64,000 nt of DNA. Origin: Chitinophagaceae bacterium (GTDB taxonomy: Bacteria; Bacteroidota; Bacteroidia; Chitinophagales; Chitinophagaceae). Positions 34,177 through 42,089 of the stretch are shown here, piece by piece (position 1 is the stretch's first letter; each line of letters starts with the position of its first letter). The DNA lies in contig JAIETM010000005.1 of assembly GCA_019745155.1 (NCBI GenBank), forward strand, positions 1-64,000. The letters are read 5' to 3'. Below the pieces are notes generated by a model that was not told the DNA's origin, searched no databases, and worked only from the letters and a program-made list of their open reading frames with translations. The translations under genes were made by a program, and so were the position numbers.

Positions 34177-35604
34177 ATGGAAATTGTACACATCAGTGCA
34201 GAAGCATATCCCATGGCAAAAGCTGGAGGCTTGGGCGATGTGGTAGGTGCATTGCCTAAGTACCAAACCAAAGCTGGGCATGTGGCCAAAGTGGTGATGC
34301 CCATGTATCGAACCAAATTTTTGTACGATAATCAATGGGATGTTGATTATAAAGGCAAAGCTTGGTTGGGTGATTGGCAGTTTGATTTTACAGTAATCAA
34401 ACTTACCAGTAAGGACTTAGGGTATGATTTATTCCTTGTAGATATTAATGGCTTGCTCGATAGGCAGAAAGTCTACGGATACGATGATGATGCGGAGCGA
34501 TTCACCGCTTTTCAGATAGCAGTAATGGAGTGGATGGTGCAGTGGCAGCATGTGCCTGATGTGGTGCATTGTCATGATCATCATACCGGCCTTGTGCCAT
34601 TTATCATGCAGCATTGTTATGCATACCGTTATAAATTGGCGAAGGTACCTTCAATCATTACTATACACAATGCGCAATACCAAGGTTGGATGGGTTGGGA
34701 TAAAACCAAATACATACCTGAGTGGGATAATTGGCGCTGGGGCGATCTCGACTGGGCCAATAGCATCAATCCATTAGCCAGTGCCATTAAATGTGCTTGG
34801 CGTGTTACAACCGTGAGTCAAAGCTATATGGATGAGCTTCGCTATAACAGCAATGGCCTTGAAGCTTTATTTGAGTATGAGAAGGGCAAATGCATGGGTA
34901 TCTTAAATGGAATTGATTACGATGTTTGGAACCCTGCGGATGATAAATACCTTACTGAACATTACGATCTTACCAATATCGCAGAGGGTAAGCAGGCAAA
35001 TAAGGAACAATTGTGCGAACGTTTCAGACTGGATGCCAGCAAGCCCTTGTTTGTGTTTATTGGTCGATTGGTTGGAGAAAAAGCTGCGGAAATCTTACCA
35101 GATACGATCGCAACAGCCATCCATCAGACCAATGGAGCAGCACAATTCCTCGTCTTGGGTAGTGGTGATCCAGCGGTAGAGCGACAGCTAAATGATTTAA
35201 AGTTCGATCCATTTGTTGCACAGCACTATAATTGTTATATTGGCTATGACGAAGCTTTAAGTCATGTGATGTATGCCGGGGCAGACTTTCTGTTAATGCC
35301 CAGCAGGGTAGAACCTTGTGGCTTGAATCAGATGTATGCTTTGCGCTACGGTACCGTGCCAATGGTAAGAAGTACAGGTGGCTTGCAGGATACGGTTGTA
35401 GATATGGGCGATTGGGAGGGCTTTGGAATACGTTTCACGCATGCCACAACCGGAGACCTGCTGCATGCTATTGGAAGAGCAATGGATGTATATACCGACC
35501 AAGCGCAAATGGATACTATGCGTAAGCGTATGATGCAGATTGATCACAGTTGGGAAAGCTCGGTGAATGCTTATTTGAATTTGTACCAATCATTGAAAGC
35601 GTAA
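34177..35604 (+). CDS. glgA: Glycogen synthase, GT5 type
   Basis: The 475-residue protein transfers glucose from ADP-glucose to the growing glucan. The N-terminal VHISAEAYPMAKAGGLGDVVGALPKYQ contains the KxGGL donor-binding loop. VPDVVHCHDHHTGLVPF, VPSIITIHNAQYQG, MGILNGIDYDVWNP and the C-terminal FLLMPSRVEPCGLNQMYALRYGTVPMVRSTGGLQDTV are all typical. The start ATG 34177 is divergent from the transporter. It is followed 31 bp later by glgC, which supplies its donor. Confidence 0.93.
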   Translation: MEIVHISAEAYPMAKAGGLGDVVGALPKYQTKAGHVAKVVMPMYRTKFLYDNQWDVDYKGKAWLGDWQFDFTVIKLTSKDLGYDLFLVDINGLLDRQKVYGYDDDAERFTAFQIAVMEWMVQWQHVPDVVHCHDHHTGLVPFIMQHCYAYRYKLAKVPSIITIHNAQYQGWMGWDKTKYIPEWDNWRWGDLDWANSINPLASAIKCAWRVTTVSQSYMDELRYNSNGLEALFEYEKGKCMGILNGIDYDVWNPADDKYLTEHYDLTNIAEGKQANKEQLCERFRLDASKPLFVFIGRLVGEKAAEILPDTIATAIHQTNGAAQFLVLGSGDPAVERQLNDLKFDPFVAQHYNCYIGYDEALSHVMYAGADFLLMPSRVEPCGLNQMYALRYGTVPMVRSTGGLQDTVVDMGDWEGFGIRFTHATTGDLLHAIGRAMDVYTDQAQMDTMRKRMMQIDHSWESSVNAYLNLYQSLKA

Positions 35605-35635
35605 CTTTTCATTCATAATATCATAATTAGAAAAT

Positions 35636-36919
35636 ATGCAACATATATCTAGCCAAGTACTCGCAGTTATTTTAGGGGGAGGAGCGGGCACTCGCCTCTA
35701 TCCGTTAACAGCCAGCAGATCAAAGCCTGCTGTACCTATTGCCGGTAAATACCGATTAGTAGATATTCCCATCAGTAACTGTATCAATTCAGGCATCAAT
35801 AGAATGTTTGTACTGACTCAGTTTAACTCTGCCTCGCTGAATAAGCACATTAAGAATACTTATCAGTTCTCGGTTTTCAGTTCTGGCTTTGTAGATATTC
35901 TTGCCGCAGAACAAACACCTGATAATCCGGGTTGGTTTCAGGGTACAGCTGATGCAGTGAGACAATCACTGAGACATATCTCAAATCTGGATTTCGAGTA
36001 TGTGCTAATCCTCAGCGGCGATCAATTGTATCAAATGGATTTTACCGAGATGCTGGCCGCCCATAAAGCCAAAGGTGCGGATATCAGTATCGCAACCATT
36101 CCCGTTGGCGAACGTGATGCACCTGAGTTTGGTATCATGAAGACAGATGAGTTGAGCAATATCACTTCTTTCATTGAAAAGCCTAAGAAAGATGTATTAG
36201 GTGAGTGGGTGAGTGATACTGGTGCCGATATGCAGGCACAAGGCCGTCATTATTTAGCTTCCATGGGTATCTATATTTTCAATAAGCAGGTGTTGAAAAA
36301 CCTCTTATTGGAAGTACATCCTAACGCAACAGATTTTGGTAAAGAAATCATTCCCAACTCTATTGAGAGCGGTAAAGTAGTTAGCTACCAATATGATGGC
36401 TATTGGACAGATATCGGTAATATCTATTCATTCTATGAGGCCAACCTCGCATTAACAGAGGAAATTCCTCCATTCAATTTATTCGATAATAACAAGTTGG
36501 TATATAGCCGTGCGCGTATGCTGCCGCCTGCGAAGATTAGCGGCACTACATTAGAGAGAACTGTTATTGCGGATGGTTGCATTATTCATGCATCACGTTT
36601 GGAGAATAGCGTAGTGGGAATTCGTTCACGCATAGGTCATGGCACTACTGTAGTGAATGCCTATATCATGGGTAACGACTACTATGAAACCATTGAACAA
36701 ATGAATGAAAATGTGAGCAAGGGTATTCCTAAAATTGGTATTGGTGAGCGATGCTATATTAAAGATGCCATTATTGACAAGAACTCACGCATTGGTAATG
36801 ATGTGCGCATTAATGGCGGCAAGCATCTGCAGAACACAGACCATGCTTTGTATGCCATCAAGGATGGTATTGTAGTCGTGAAGAAAGGGGCAGTTTTACC
36901 CGATGGTTTTGTGATCTAA
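35636..36919 (+). CDS. glgC: Glucose-1-phosphate adenylyltransferase (ADP-glucose pyrophosphorylase)
   Basis: The 427-residue enzyme forms ADP-glucose, the committed step to glycogen. VLAVILGGGAGTRLYPLTAS, SKPAVPIAGKYRLVDIPISN, MFVLTQFNSASLNKH and PGWFQGTADAVRQSL make up the nucleotidyltransferase core. The C-terminal left-handed helix ends in IKDGIVVVKKGAVLPDGFVI. Several stretches (TQFNSASLN, WFQGTADAVRQ, the DYYE and GIGERCYIKDAIIDKN region) resemble cyanobacterial and plant enzymes more than E. coli GlgC. It is probably allosteric, but effectors are not deducible. Confidence 0.94.
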   Translation: MQHISSQVLAVILGGGAGTRLYPLTASRSKPAVPIAGKYRLVDIPISNCINSGINRMFVLTQFNSASLNKHIKNTYQFSVFSSGFVDILAAEQTPDNPGWFQGTADAVRQSLRHISNLDFEYVLILSGDQLYQMDFTEMLAAHKAKGADISIATIPVGERDAPEFGIMKTDELSNITSFIEKPKKDVLGEWVSDTGADMQAQGRHYLASMGIYIFNKQVLKNLLLEVHPNATDFGKEIIPNSIESGKVVSYQYDGYWTDIGNIYSFYEANLALTEEIPPFNLFDNNKLVYSRARMLPPAKISGTTLERTVIADGCIIHASRLENSVVGIRSRIGHGTTVVNAYIMGNDYYETIEQMNENVSKGIPKIGIGERCYIKDAIIDKNSRIGNDVRINGGKHLQNTDHALYAIKDGIVVVKKGAVLPDGFVI

Positions 36920-36939
36920 AAGCAATGCCGAAAAACTTG

Positions 36940-36967
36940 AAAAGCATCTCCAAGAGATGCTTTTTTA
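36940..36967 (+). terminator. Intrinsic terminator after glgC
   Basis: AAAAGCATCTC and GAGATGCTTTT pair around CAA, followed by TTATTG. It closes the glgA-glgC unit. Confidence 0.85.
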
Positions 36968-37013
36968 TTGTACTTTTAGTCATTATGTAAATTGTACATA
37001 TTAAACGATTGCT

Positions 37014-38354
37014 ATGGCCCTTGGACAAACCCCTAATAAAAGTTCTTCAGCCAACAAGCCTTTATTGAGTTTCTGGCAGATATGGAATATCAGTTTCGGC
37101 TTCTTAGGTGTGCAGATTGGTTATTCTTTGCAAAATGCGAATACCAGCCGAATACTTTCTGCTTTAGATGCTGATCCGCATCATCTTAGTTTATTCTGGT
37201 TAGCAGCGCCATTGGCCGGATTAATTGTACAGCCCATTGTAGGTTTATCCAGCGATAAAACCTGGACAAAGCTGGGTAGACGCATACCGTTTATTTTAGG
37301 TGGTGCAATTGTTTCTGCTGGCGCTATGTTCTTTATGCCCAATTCAGAACATTTTGCTGCATTACTGGCCCCGCTGATTTTTGGCGCAACCATGCTGCTC
37401 TTGATGGATACTTCCTTCAATGTAACTATGCAACCATTTCGTGCTTTGGTTAGCGATATGGTGCCGGATAGTCAGCGTAACAAAGGTTATTCCATACAAA
37501 GCTTCCTGATTAATGCAGGTGCTGTTGTTGGTTCTTTGTTGCCGTTTATTTTAACCAGCCTGGGTGTTGCGAATGAGCCTGCTGAAGGACAGAAAGTAGC
37601 ACCTACTGTTGTTTGGTCGTTTTACTTTGGTGGTGCTGTTCTGTTGTTGAGTGTTTTGTGGACATCCTTCCGCACAAAAGAATATCCTCCAGCAGAATAC
37701 GCCAAGTTTAATAATATTTCTGAAGAAAAAGAAGAGAAGCAGAGCTTCATGCAACTGCTGGTGAATATTCCAACCGCCATGTGGCAACTAGCAGTAACAC
37801 AGTTCTTCTCTTGGTTTTCACTTTTCCTGATGTGGGTGTACACTACGCAAGGTATTGCCCAGCACATTTGGGGTGTAACCGATCCTAAATCAAAAGAATT
37901 CAATGAAGCTGGTAATTGGACGGGTGTCATTTTCGCGGCATACAGTGTATTTGCAGCTTTGTATTCACTTGTGCTAACTCCATTGGCGGATAAATTCGGT
38001 AGAAAAAATACGTATGCAATTTCATTGTTAGCTGGTGGTATCGGCTTAATCTCCATGATGTTTATCGAAGACAAAAACTTACACTTTGTATCCATGGTAG
38101 GTGTGGGGATTGCATGGGCTGCTATACTGGCAATGCCTTATGCAATACTTTCCTCTTCTTTACCAGCAAAGCAAACAGGTGTGTACATGGGTATCTTTAA
38201 TATTACAATTACCGTTCCCCAAATTGCAGCAGGATTGTTAGGCGGGGTAGCATTAAGCTTACTGAATGAGCAAGCCATCAATGTTATTGGCTTATCCGGA
38301 GTTTCCATGCTACTAGCTGGCATTTTTGCAAAATTGGTTATCAAATCTGATTAA
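37014..38354 (+). CDS. MFS sugar transporter, SLC45/GPH-like
   Basis: The 446-residue protein has twelve predicted helices. FWQIWNISFGFLGVQIGYSLQ near the start, GLSSDKTWTKLGRRIPFILGGA in the cytoplasmic loop after helix 2-3 and LTPLADKFGRKNTYAISLL in the second half are characteristic of sucrose/maltose transporters related to SLC45 and plant SUT. Its position before the GH13 amylase and after glgA-glgC suggests maltose or maltodextrin import. Confidence 0.85.
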   Translation: MALGQTPNKSSSANKPLLSFWQIWNISFGFLGVQIGYSLQNANTSRILSALDADPHHLSLFWLAAPLAGLIVQPIVGLSSDKTWTKLGRRIPFILGGAIVSAGAMFFMPNSEHFAALLAPLIFGATMLLLMDTSFNVTMQPFRALVSDMVPDSQRNKGYSIQSFLINAGAVVGSLLPFILTSLGVANEPAEGQKVAPTVVWSFYFGGAVLLLSVLWTSFRTKEYPPAEYAKFNNISEEKEEKQSFMQLLVNIPTAMWQLAVTQFFSWFSLFLMWVYTTQGIAQHIWGVTDPKSKEFNEAGNWTGVIFAAYSVFAALYSLVLTPLADKFGRKNTYAISLLAGGIGLISMMFIEDKNLHFVSMVGVGIAWAAILAMPYAILSSSLPAKQTGVYMGIFNITITVPQIAAGLLGGVALSLLNEQAINVIGLSGVSMLLAGIFAKLVIKSD

Positions 38355-38390
38355 TACCTTTATAGTCCCCCGCTTATTAAATCAACAACC

Positions 38391-39428
38391 ATGAAAAAAA
38401 TCTTCTTTTCAGTGCTGCTGTTTAGCGCTGCCGTTGCGGTTAAGGCTCAGGACTTTGATGTGATTCTGGCCGGTTCAAAAGCCGATGCCAATAAGTATTT
38501 AGAAAATTATTTGCGTCCGTTTGGAGAGGGGCAAATCTATAACATGGCCAGAGGCTGGAGCAGTACCGCTAAGGCGCATAAATTTTTGGGGCTGGATATT
38601 TCAGTTAACGTGCAGGCAGCTATCGTGCCGGATAAGCTGCAGAGTTTCAGCTTCAAGAATAGCGAATACGGCACTTTTGCTTTAGCGGGTGGAGCTACAA
38701 GCACCAATCTGCCTACTTTCTTAGGTGGTAAAACAACACAGGATATTAATGTAACCACAACAGTGAACGGACAGTCAGCTAGAACGACATTCCGCGCGCC
38801 GGAAGGTATTGGACAGGATATGAAGGACGCTGTTGGTTTTGTGGCTGTTCCTTTGCCAGTAGCGCAAGTAGGTATTGGCTTTATCAAAAACACCGATATC
38901 AAAGTGCGTTATTTCCCACAAACTAGTTTTGATGGTGTGAAAGTGGGTGTGTTTGGTGTGGGCATTCAACACGAGTTCTCTTATTTGCCAATCATTAAGA
39001 AAGCACCATTTCTGCGTTTAGCTGGTTTGGTGGCGTATAATAAGGTTACTTCAGAATATGATCTTTCAGGTGGTGGTCTTGCTGGATCTAATCAGCGTAC
39101 CGCTGTTGATATTTCTGCCTTAACTGTTCAAGGTATGGCTTCTGTGAAGTTCCTGATTTTTGAAGTGTATGCTTCTGCCGGCTTTATTGCTGGTAACAGC
39201 AACATGGGGGTTAAGGGCAGTTATACCGTTACCTATACTGGTCCTCCTCCCGGTAACCAACCGGTTAGTGCAACCATTACTGATCCGGTTGATTTAAAGT
39301 ATAAGCAAAGTGGCTTTACCAATACTTGGGGTTTACGCCTTAATCTGGCTTTCCTGAAAGTATATGCTGACTACACTTTTGCAAAGTACAATGGAGCGGG
39401 TGCAGGTATCGCATTGAGTATTCGTTAA
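38391..39428 (+). CDS. DUF6588-like outer-membrane barrel protein
   Basis: The 345-residue protein has a signal peptide (KKIFFSVLLFSAAVAVKAQ) followed by alternating beta strands and a C-terminal strand pair (LRLNLAFLKVYADYTFAKYN). The N-terminal KYLENYLRPFGEGQIYNMA and GWSSTAKAHKFLGLDISVNVQAA segments resemble the DUF6588 family, a name recalled from memory. It probably sits in the outer membrane; placed between a sugar transporter and a GH13 enzyme, it may help substrate entry, which is speculative. Confidence 0.7.
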   Translation: MKKIFFSVLLFSAAVAVKAQDFDVILAGSKADANKYLENYLRPFGEGQIYNMARGWSSTAKAHKFLGLDISVNVQAAIVPDKLQSFSFKNSEYGTFALAGGATSTNLPTFLGGKTTQDINVTTTVNGQSARTTFRAPEGIGQDMKDAVGFVAVPLPVAQVGIGFIKNTDIKVRYFPQTSFDGVKVGVFGVGIQHEFSYLPIIKKAPFLRLAGLVAYNKVTSEYDLSGGGLAGSNQRTAVDISALTVQGMASVKFLIFEVYASAGFIAGNSNMGVKGSYTVTYTGPPPGNQPVSATITDPVDLKYKQSGFTNTWGLRLNLAFLKVYADYTFAKYNGAGAGIALSIR

Positions 39429-39438
39429 AAACAATCAT

Positions 39439-41286
39439 ATGTTAGGGAAAAGAGCAGGCGTATTATTGTTGGCATGTTTGCTGACAGGGGGGCTGTATGC
39501 CCAGATTAATGTGTATCCAACCAATTGGTGGGTGGGTATGAAGTGGAATAAAGTACAGTTGTTAATCAAAGGCAATAGCAAAGATTTTGCGTCTGCATCA
39601 TGCAGTGTCAAATATCCGGGTGTACAAATCACCAAAGTACATCAGTTGGATAATCCCTTATACCTAGCTTTTGATATTACCATTAGTCCTGCTGCTAAAC
39701 CCGGTAAGGTCAATTTTGAATTTTCCAATAAGCAGGGTAAGCAAACTGTTGCTTGGGAATTGAAGCCTCGCCGCTCAGGTAAGGGCATCGCTTTCGCGCA
39801 AGGTGTACAGCAGAAAGATTTTGTTTACCTCATTATGCCTGATCGTTTCCGCAATGGTGATTATACCAATGATCGTATTGCCGGTATGCGCGATCAAACC
39901 CTCAATCGCGATTCAGTATATCACCGCCATGGTGGCGATTTGCAAGGTGTAATCGATGGGTTGGATTATTTGCAGAATCTTGGTGTTACAACTGTTTGGA
40001 TGACACCTGTTTTGGAGAATGATATGCCTGATAGAACAGAGCATGGATATGCGATCACTAATCATTACAAAGTGGATCCAAGACACGGAGGTAACGAAGC
40101 TTATAAAAAGCTAAGCGATGAATTACACAAGCGTGGCATGAAATTGATTCAGGATGCGGTATACAACCACGTTGGTGTAAAACATGAATTCGTATTAGAG
40201 CAGCCTACAAAAGATTGGTTGAATCAATGGCCACAGTATACCAATACCAATTATAAAGATCAATTACTGTTTGATCCTTATGCTTCTCCCGCTGAAGCGG
40301 CTATTATGGAAAAAGGTTGGTTTACAACGCAGATGCCAGACCTCAACCACAACAATCCGTACGTAGCAAATTTTCTGATTCAGCATGCATTGTGGAGTGT
40401 GGAAGAGTTTGGTGTTGATGGCTGGCGTATTGATACCTATATCTACAATAACCTGCCCTTCATGAATCGTTGTAACAAAGCATTACTAGATGAGTATCCT
40501 AAGATGACGATGTTTGGTGAAACATGGGTACATGGTACTGCTAATCAGGCTTATTTCGCTGAGAATACTTTTCAAACTGCATTTAAGAGCAATCTGCCTG
40601 GTGTGACAGATTTCCAAACCTTATTCTATGGTATTCTTCCTGCATTGAATCAGCCTTTTGGCTGGACAGAAGGCGTGAATAAGCTCTATACAACTTTGAG
40701 TAACGACTTCCTTTACAAAGATGCTAGTAAGAATTGCATCTTCCTAGATAACCACGATCTCAACCGTTTTTTCTCTGAAGTAAAAGAAGATCTTGGTAAA
40801 ATGAAGATGGCGCTGGCGTGGTTACTGACCAGCAGAGGTATTCCACAATTATACTATGGTGCAGAAGTGTTGATGAAAGGAGAGAAGAACCCTAATGATG
40901 GCTGGGTAAGATTGGATTTTCCCGGCGGATGGAAGGGTGATCAGAAAAATGCCTTTACGGGTGCTGGTCTTACTGCAGATGAGCAAGCTATTCAACAGTA
41001 CACAGCCAAGCTGGCGAATTTCAGAAAGCAATCAAGTGCTATTGGAACAGGTAAGATGATGCAGTATCTGCCAGTGGATGGCTTGTATATCTACTTCCGA
41101 TATGATGCCAAGCAAACAGTCATGTGTGTGATGAATACCGCTGATAAAGACATGAAGGTTGATTTCGCTAAGTATAGCGAAAGAACCAAAGGCTTTAGTG
41201 GAGGTAAAGATGTGGTTACAGGTAATACAGTGGGTAGCAATTTTACCATCCCTGCAAAACAAATGTGGGTATTGGAATTGAAATAA
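39439..41286 (+). CDS. Secreted GH13 alpha-amylase / cyclomaltodextrinase-like enzyme
   Basis: The 615-residue enzyme has a signal peptide (GVLLLACLLTGGLYAQ), an N-terminal Ig-like domain (about 20-120, cyclomaltodextrinase type) and a (beta/alpha)8 barrel. VYLIMPDRFRNGDYTND, LIQDAVYNHVG (region I), VDGWRIDTYIYNN with the nucleophile Asp (II), MTMFGETW with the acid Glu (III) and FLDNHDLNRF (IV) are present. It resembles neopullulanase/SusA-type enzymes that cut maltodextrins in the periplasm. Ten bases separate it from the preceding barrel gene, so they are co-transcribed. Confidence 0.92.
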   Translation: MLGKRAGVLLLACLLTGGLYAQINVYPTNWWVGMKWNKVQLLIKGNSKDFASASCSVKYPGVQITKVHQLDNPLYLAFDITISPAAKPGKVNFEFSNKQGKQTVAWELKPRRSGKGIAFAQGVQQKDFVYLIMPDRFRNGDYTNDRIAGMRDQTLNRDSVYHRHGGDLQGVIDGLDYLQNLGVTTVWMTPVLENDMPDRTEHGYAITNHYKVDPRHGGNEAYKKLSDELHKRGMKLIQDAVYNHVGVKHEFVLEQPTKDWLNQWPQYTNTNYKDQLLFDPYASPAEAAIMEKGWFTTQMPDLNHNNPYVANFLIQHALWSVEEFGVDGWRIDTYIYNNLPFMNRCNKALLDEYPKMTMFGETWVHGTANQAYFAENTFQTAFKSNLPGVTDFQTLFYGILPALNQPFGWTEGVNKLYTTLSNDFLYKDASKNCIFLDNHDLNRFFSEVKEDLGKMKMALAWLLTSRGIPQLYYGAEVLMKGEKNPNDGWVRLDFPGGWKGDQKNAFTGAGLTADEQAIQQYTAKLANFRKQSSAIGTGKMMQYLPVDGLYIYFRYDAKQTVMCVMNTADKDMKVDFAKYSERTKGFSGGKDVVTGNTVGSNFTIPAKQMWVLELK

Positions 41287-41302
41287 GCTGATACTTATTT
41301 GA

Positions 41303-41343
41303 CAAAAAAATCCCCCTGTAGCATTGCAGGTGGATTTTTTTAT
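41303..41343. terminator. Bidirectional terminator between the GH13 and GLPGLI genes
   Basis: AAAAAATCCCCCTG and CAGGTGGATTTTTT pair with one mismatch; both sides carry long A or T runs. It serves the two convergent genes. Confidence 0.85.
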
Positions 41344-42077
41344 AAGGAGAATCGCCACATCAATGCAGCGCCTTCTTTACCCCAATCCTTAATTGCTTTT
41401 TGCATATCGCTGCCCAGCTTGGCCCAAGTTGTTTTCTTTCCTTTTTGTACCGGGTTTAATTGAATACTGGAAGGCGTGCTGAGTTCTACTTTTGTTGCAA
41501 ACCATGTAACGGAAAGTCTTGGCACAGCTAAGCCTAAAATCATGCCGGGTAAGCCACCAAAACTTTCTGGTCCGCTGCTCACCAGTATTTGATCTGTGTA
41601 AAAAGCAACGATATAAACAGAATCACAAATCTTGGTCACTGCTTTACGGCATTCAAATCCGGCAATATCCCTGGTTTCTTCAGTGATACGCCATTCCAAG
41701 TTACGGGCGCTGTCTTGTATCAGATAGGTTTGTTCAAACACATCCCGCTGGATAGATACTTTCTTGTTATTGAGATCCTGTATGAGTACATCTGTCTCAC
41801 TAGGTTTGCTATTCCACAAGTACTTATTATCCGTGTTTTCTTTGGCTAATTTGTACACACTGCGATCTGCTGTAAACTGTAGTTCAAATACATCAGAGAC
41901 AAACTTGGGAATACTCTTCTTGATCTCTTTCACCCATTCATTCTCGCCTTCATTTTCGAATGAGCGATGTTGGTTGGTTTTACGTTCATATTCGATTCGT
42001 CCGCTACCAATAAAGCGTGATTGTGCTTCTGTAAGCAATACTGTTAGGAGTAGTATGGTGGTGATGATGCATTTCAT
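41340..42077 (-). CDS. GLPGLI-family secreted protein
   Basis: The 245-residue protein has a signal peptide (KCIITTILLLTVLLTEAQS) and the family-defining FGGLPGMILGLAVPRLSVTWFA (about 175-195), a variant of the GLPGLI motif. Members are beta-rich proteins exclusive to Bacteroidota with no known function. As usual for the family, it is encoded directly downstream of a carboxypeptidase-regulatory/barrel protein (12-bp gap), suggesting a complex or shared pathway at the outer membrane. Confidence 0.88.
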   Translation of the reverse strand: MKCIITTILLLTVLLTEAQSRFIGSGRIEYERKTNQHRSFENEGENEWVKEIKKSIPKFVSDVFELQFTADRSVYKLAKENTDNKYLWNSKPSETDVLIQDLNNKKVSIQRDVFEQTYLIQDSARNLEWRITEETRDIAGFECRKAVTKICDSVYIVAFYTDQILVSSGPESFGGLPGMILGLAVPRLSVTWFATKVELSTPSSIQLNPVQKGKKTTWAKLGSDMQKAIKDWGKEGAALMWRFSL

Positions 42078-42089
42078 AGTACTATACTT

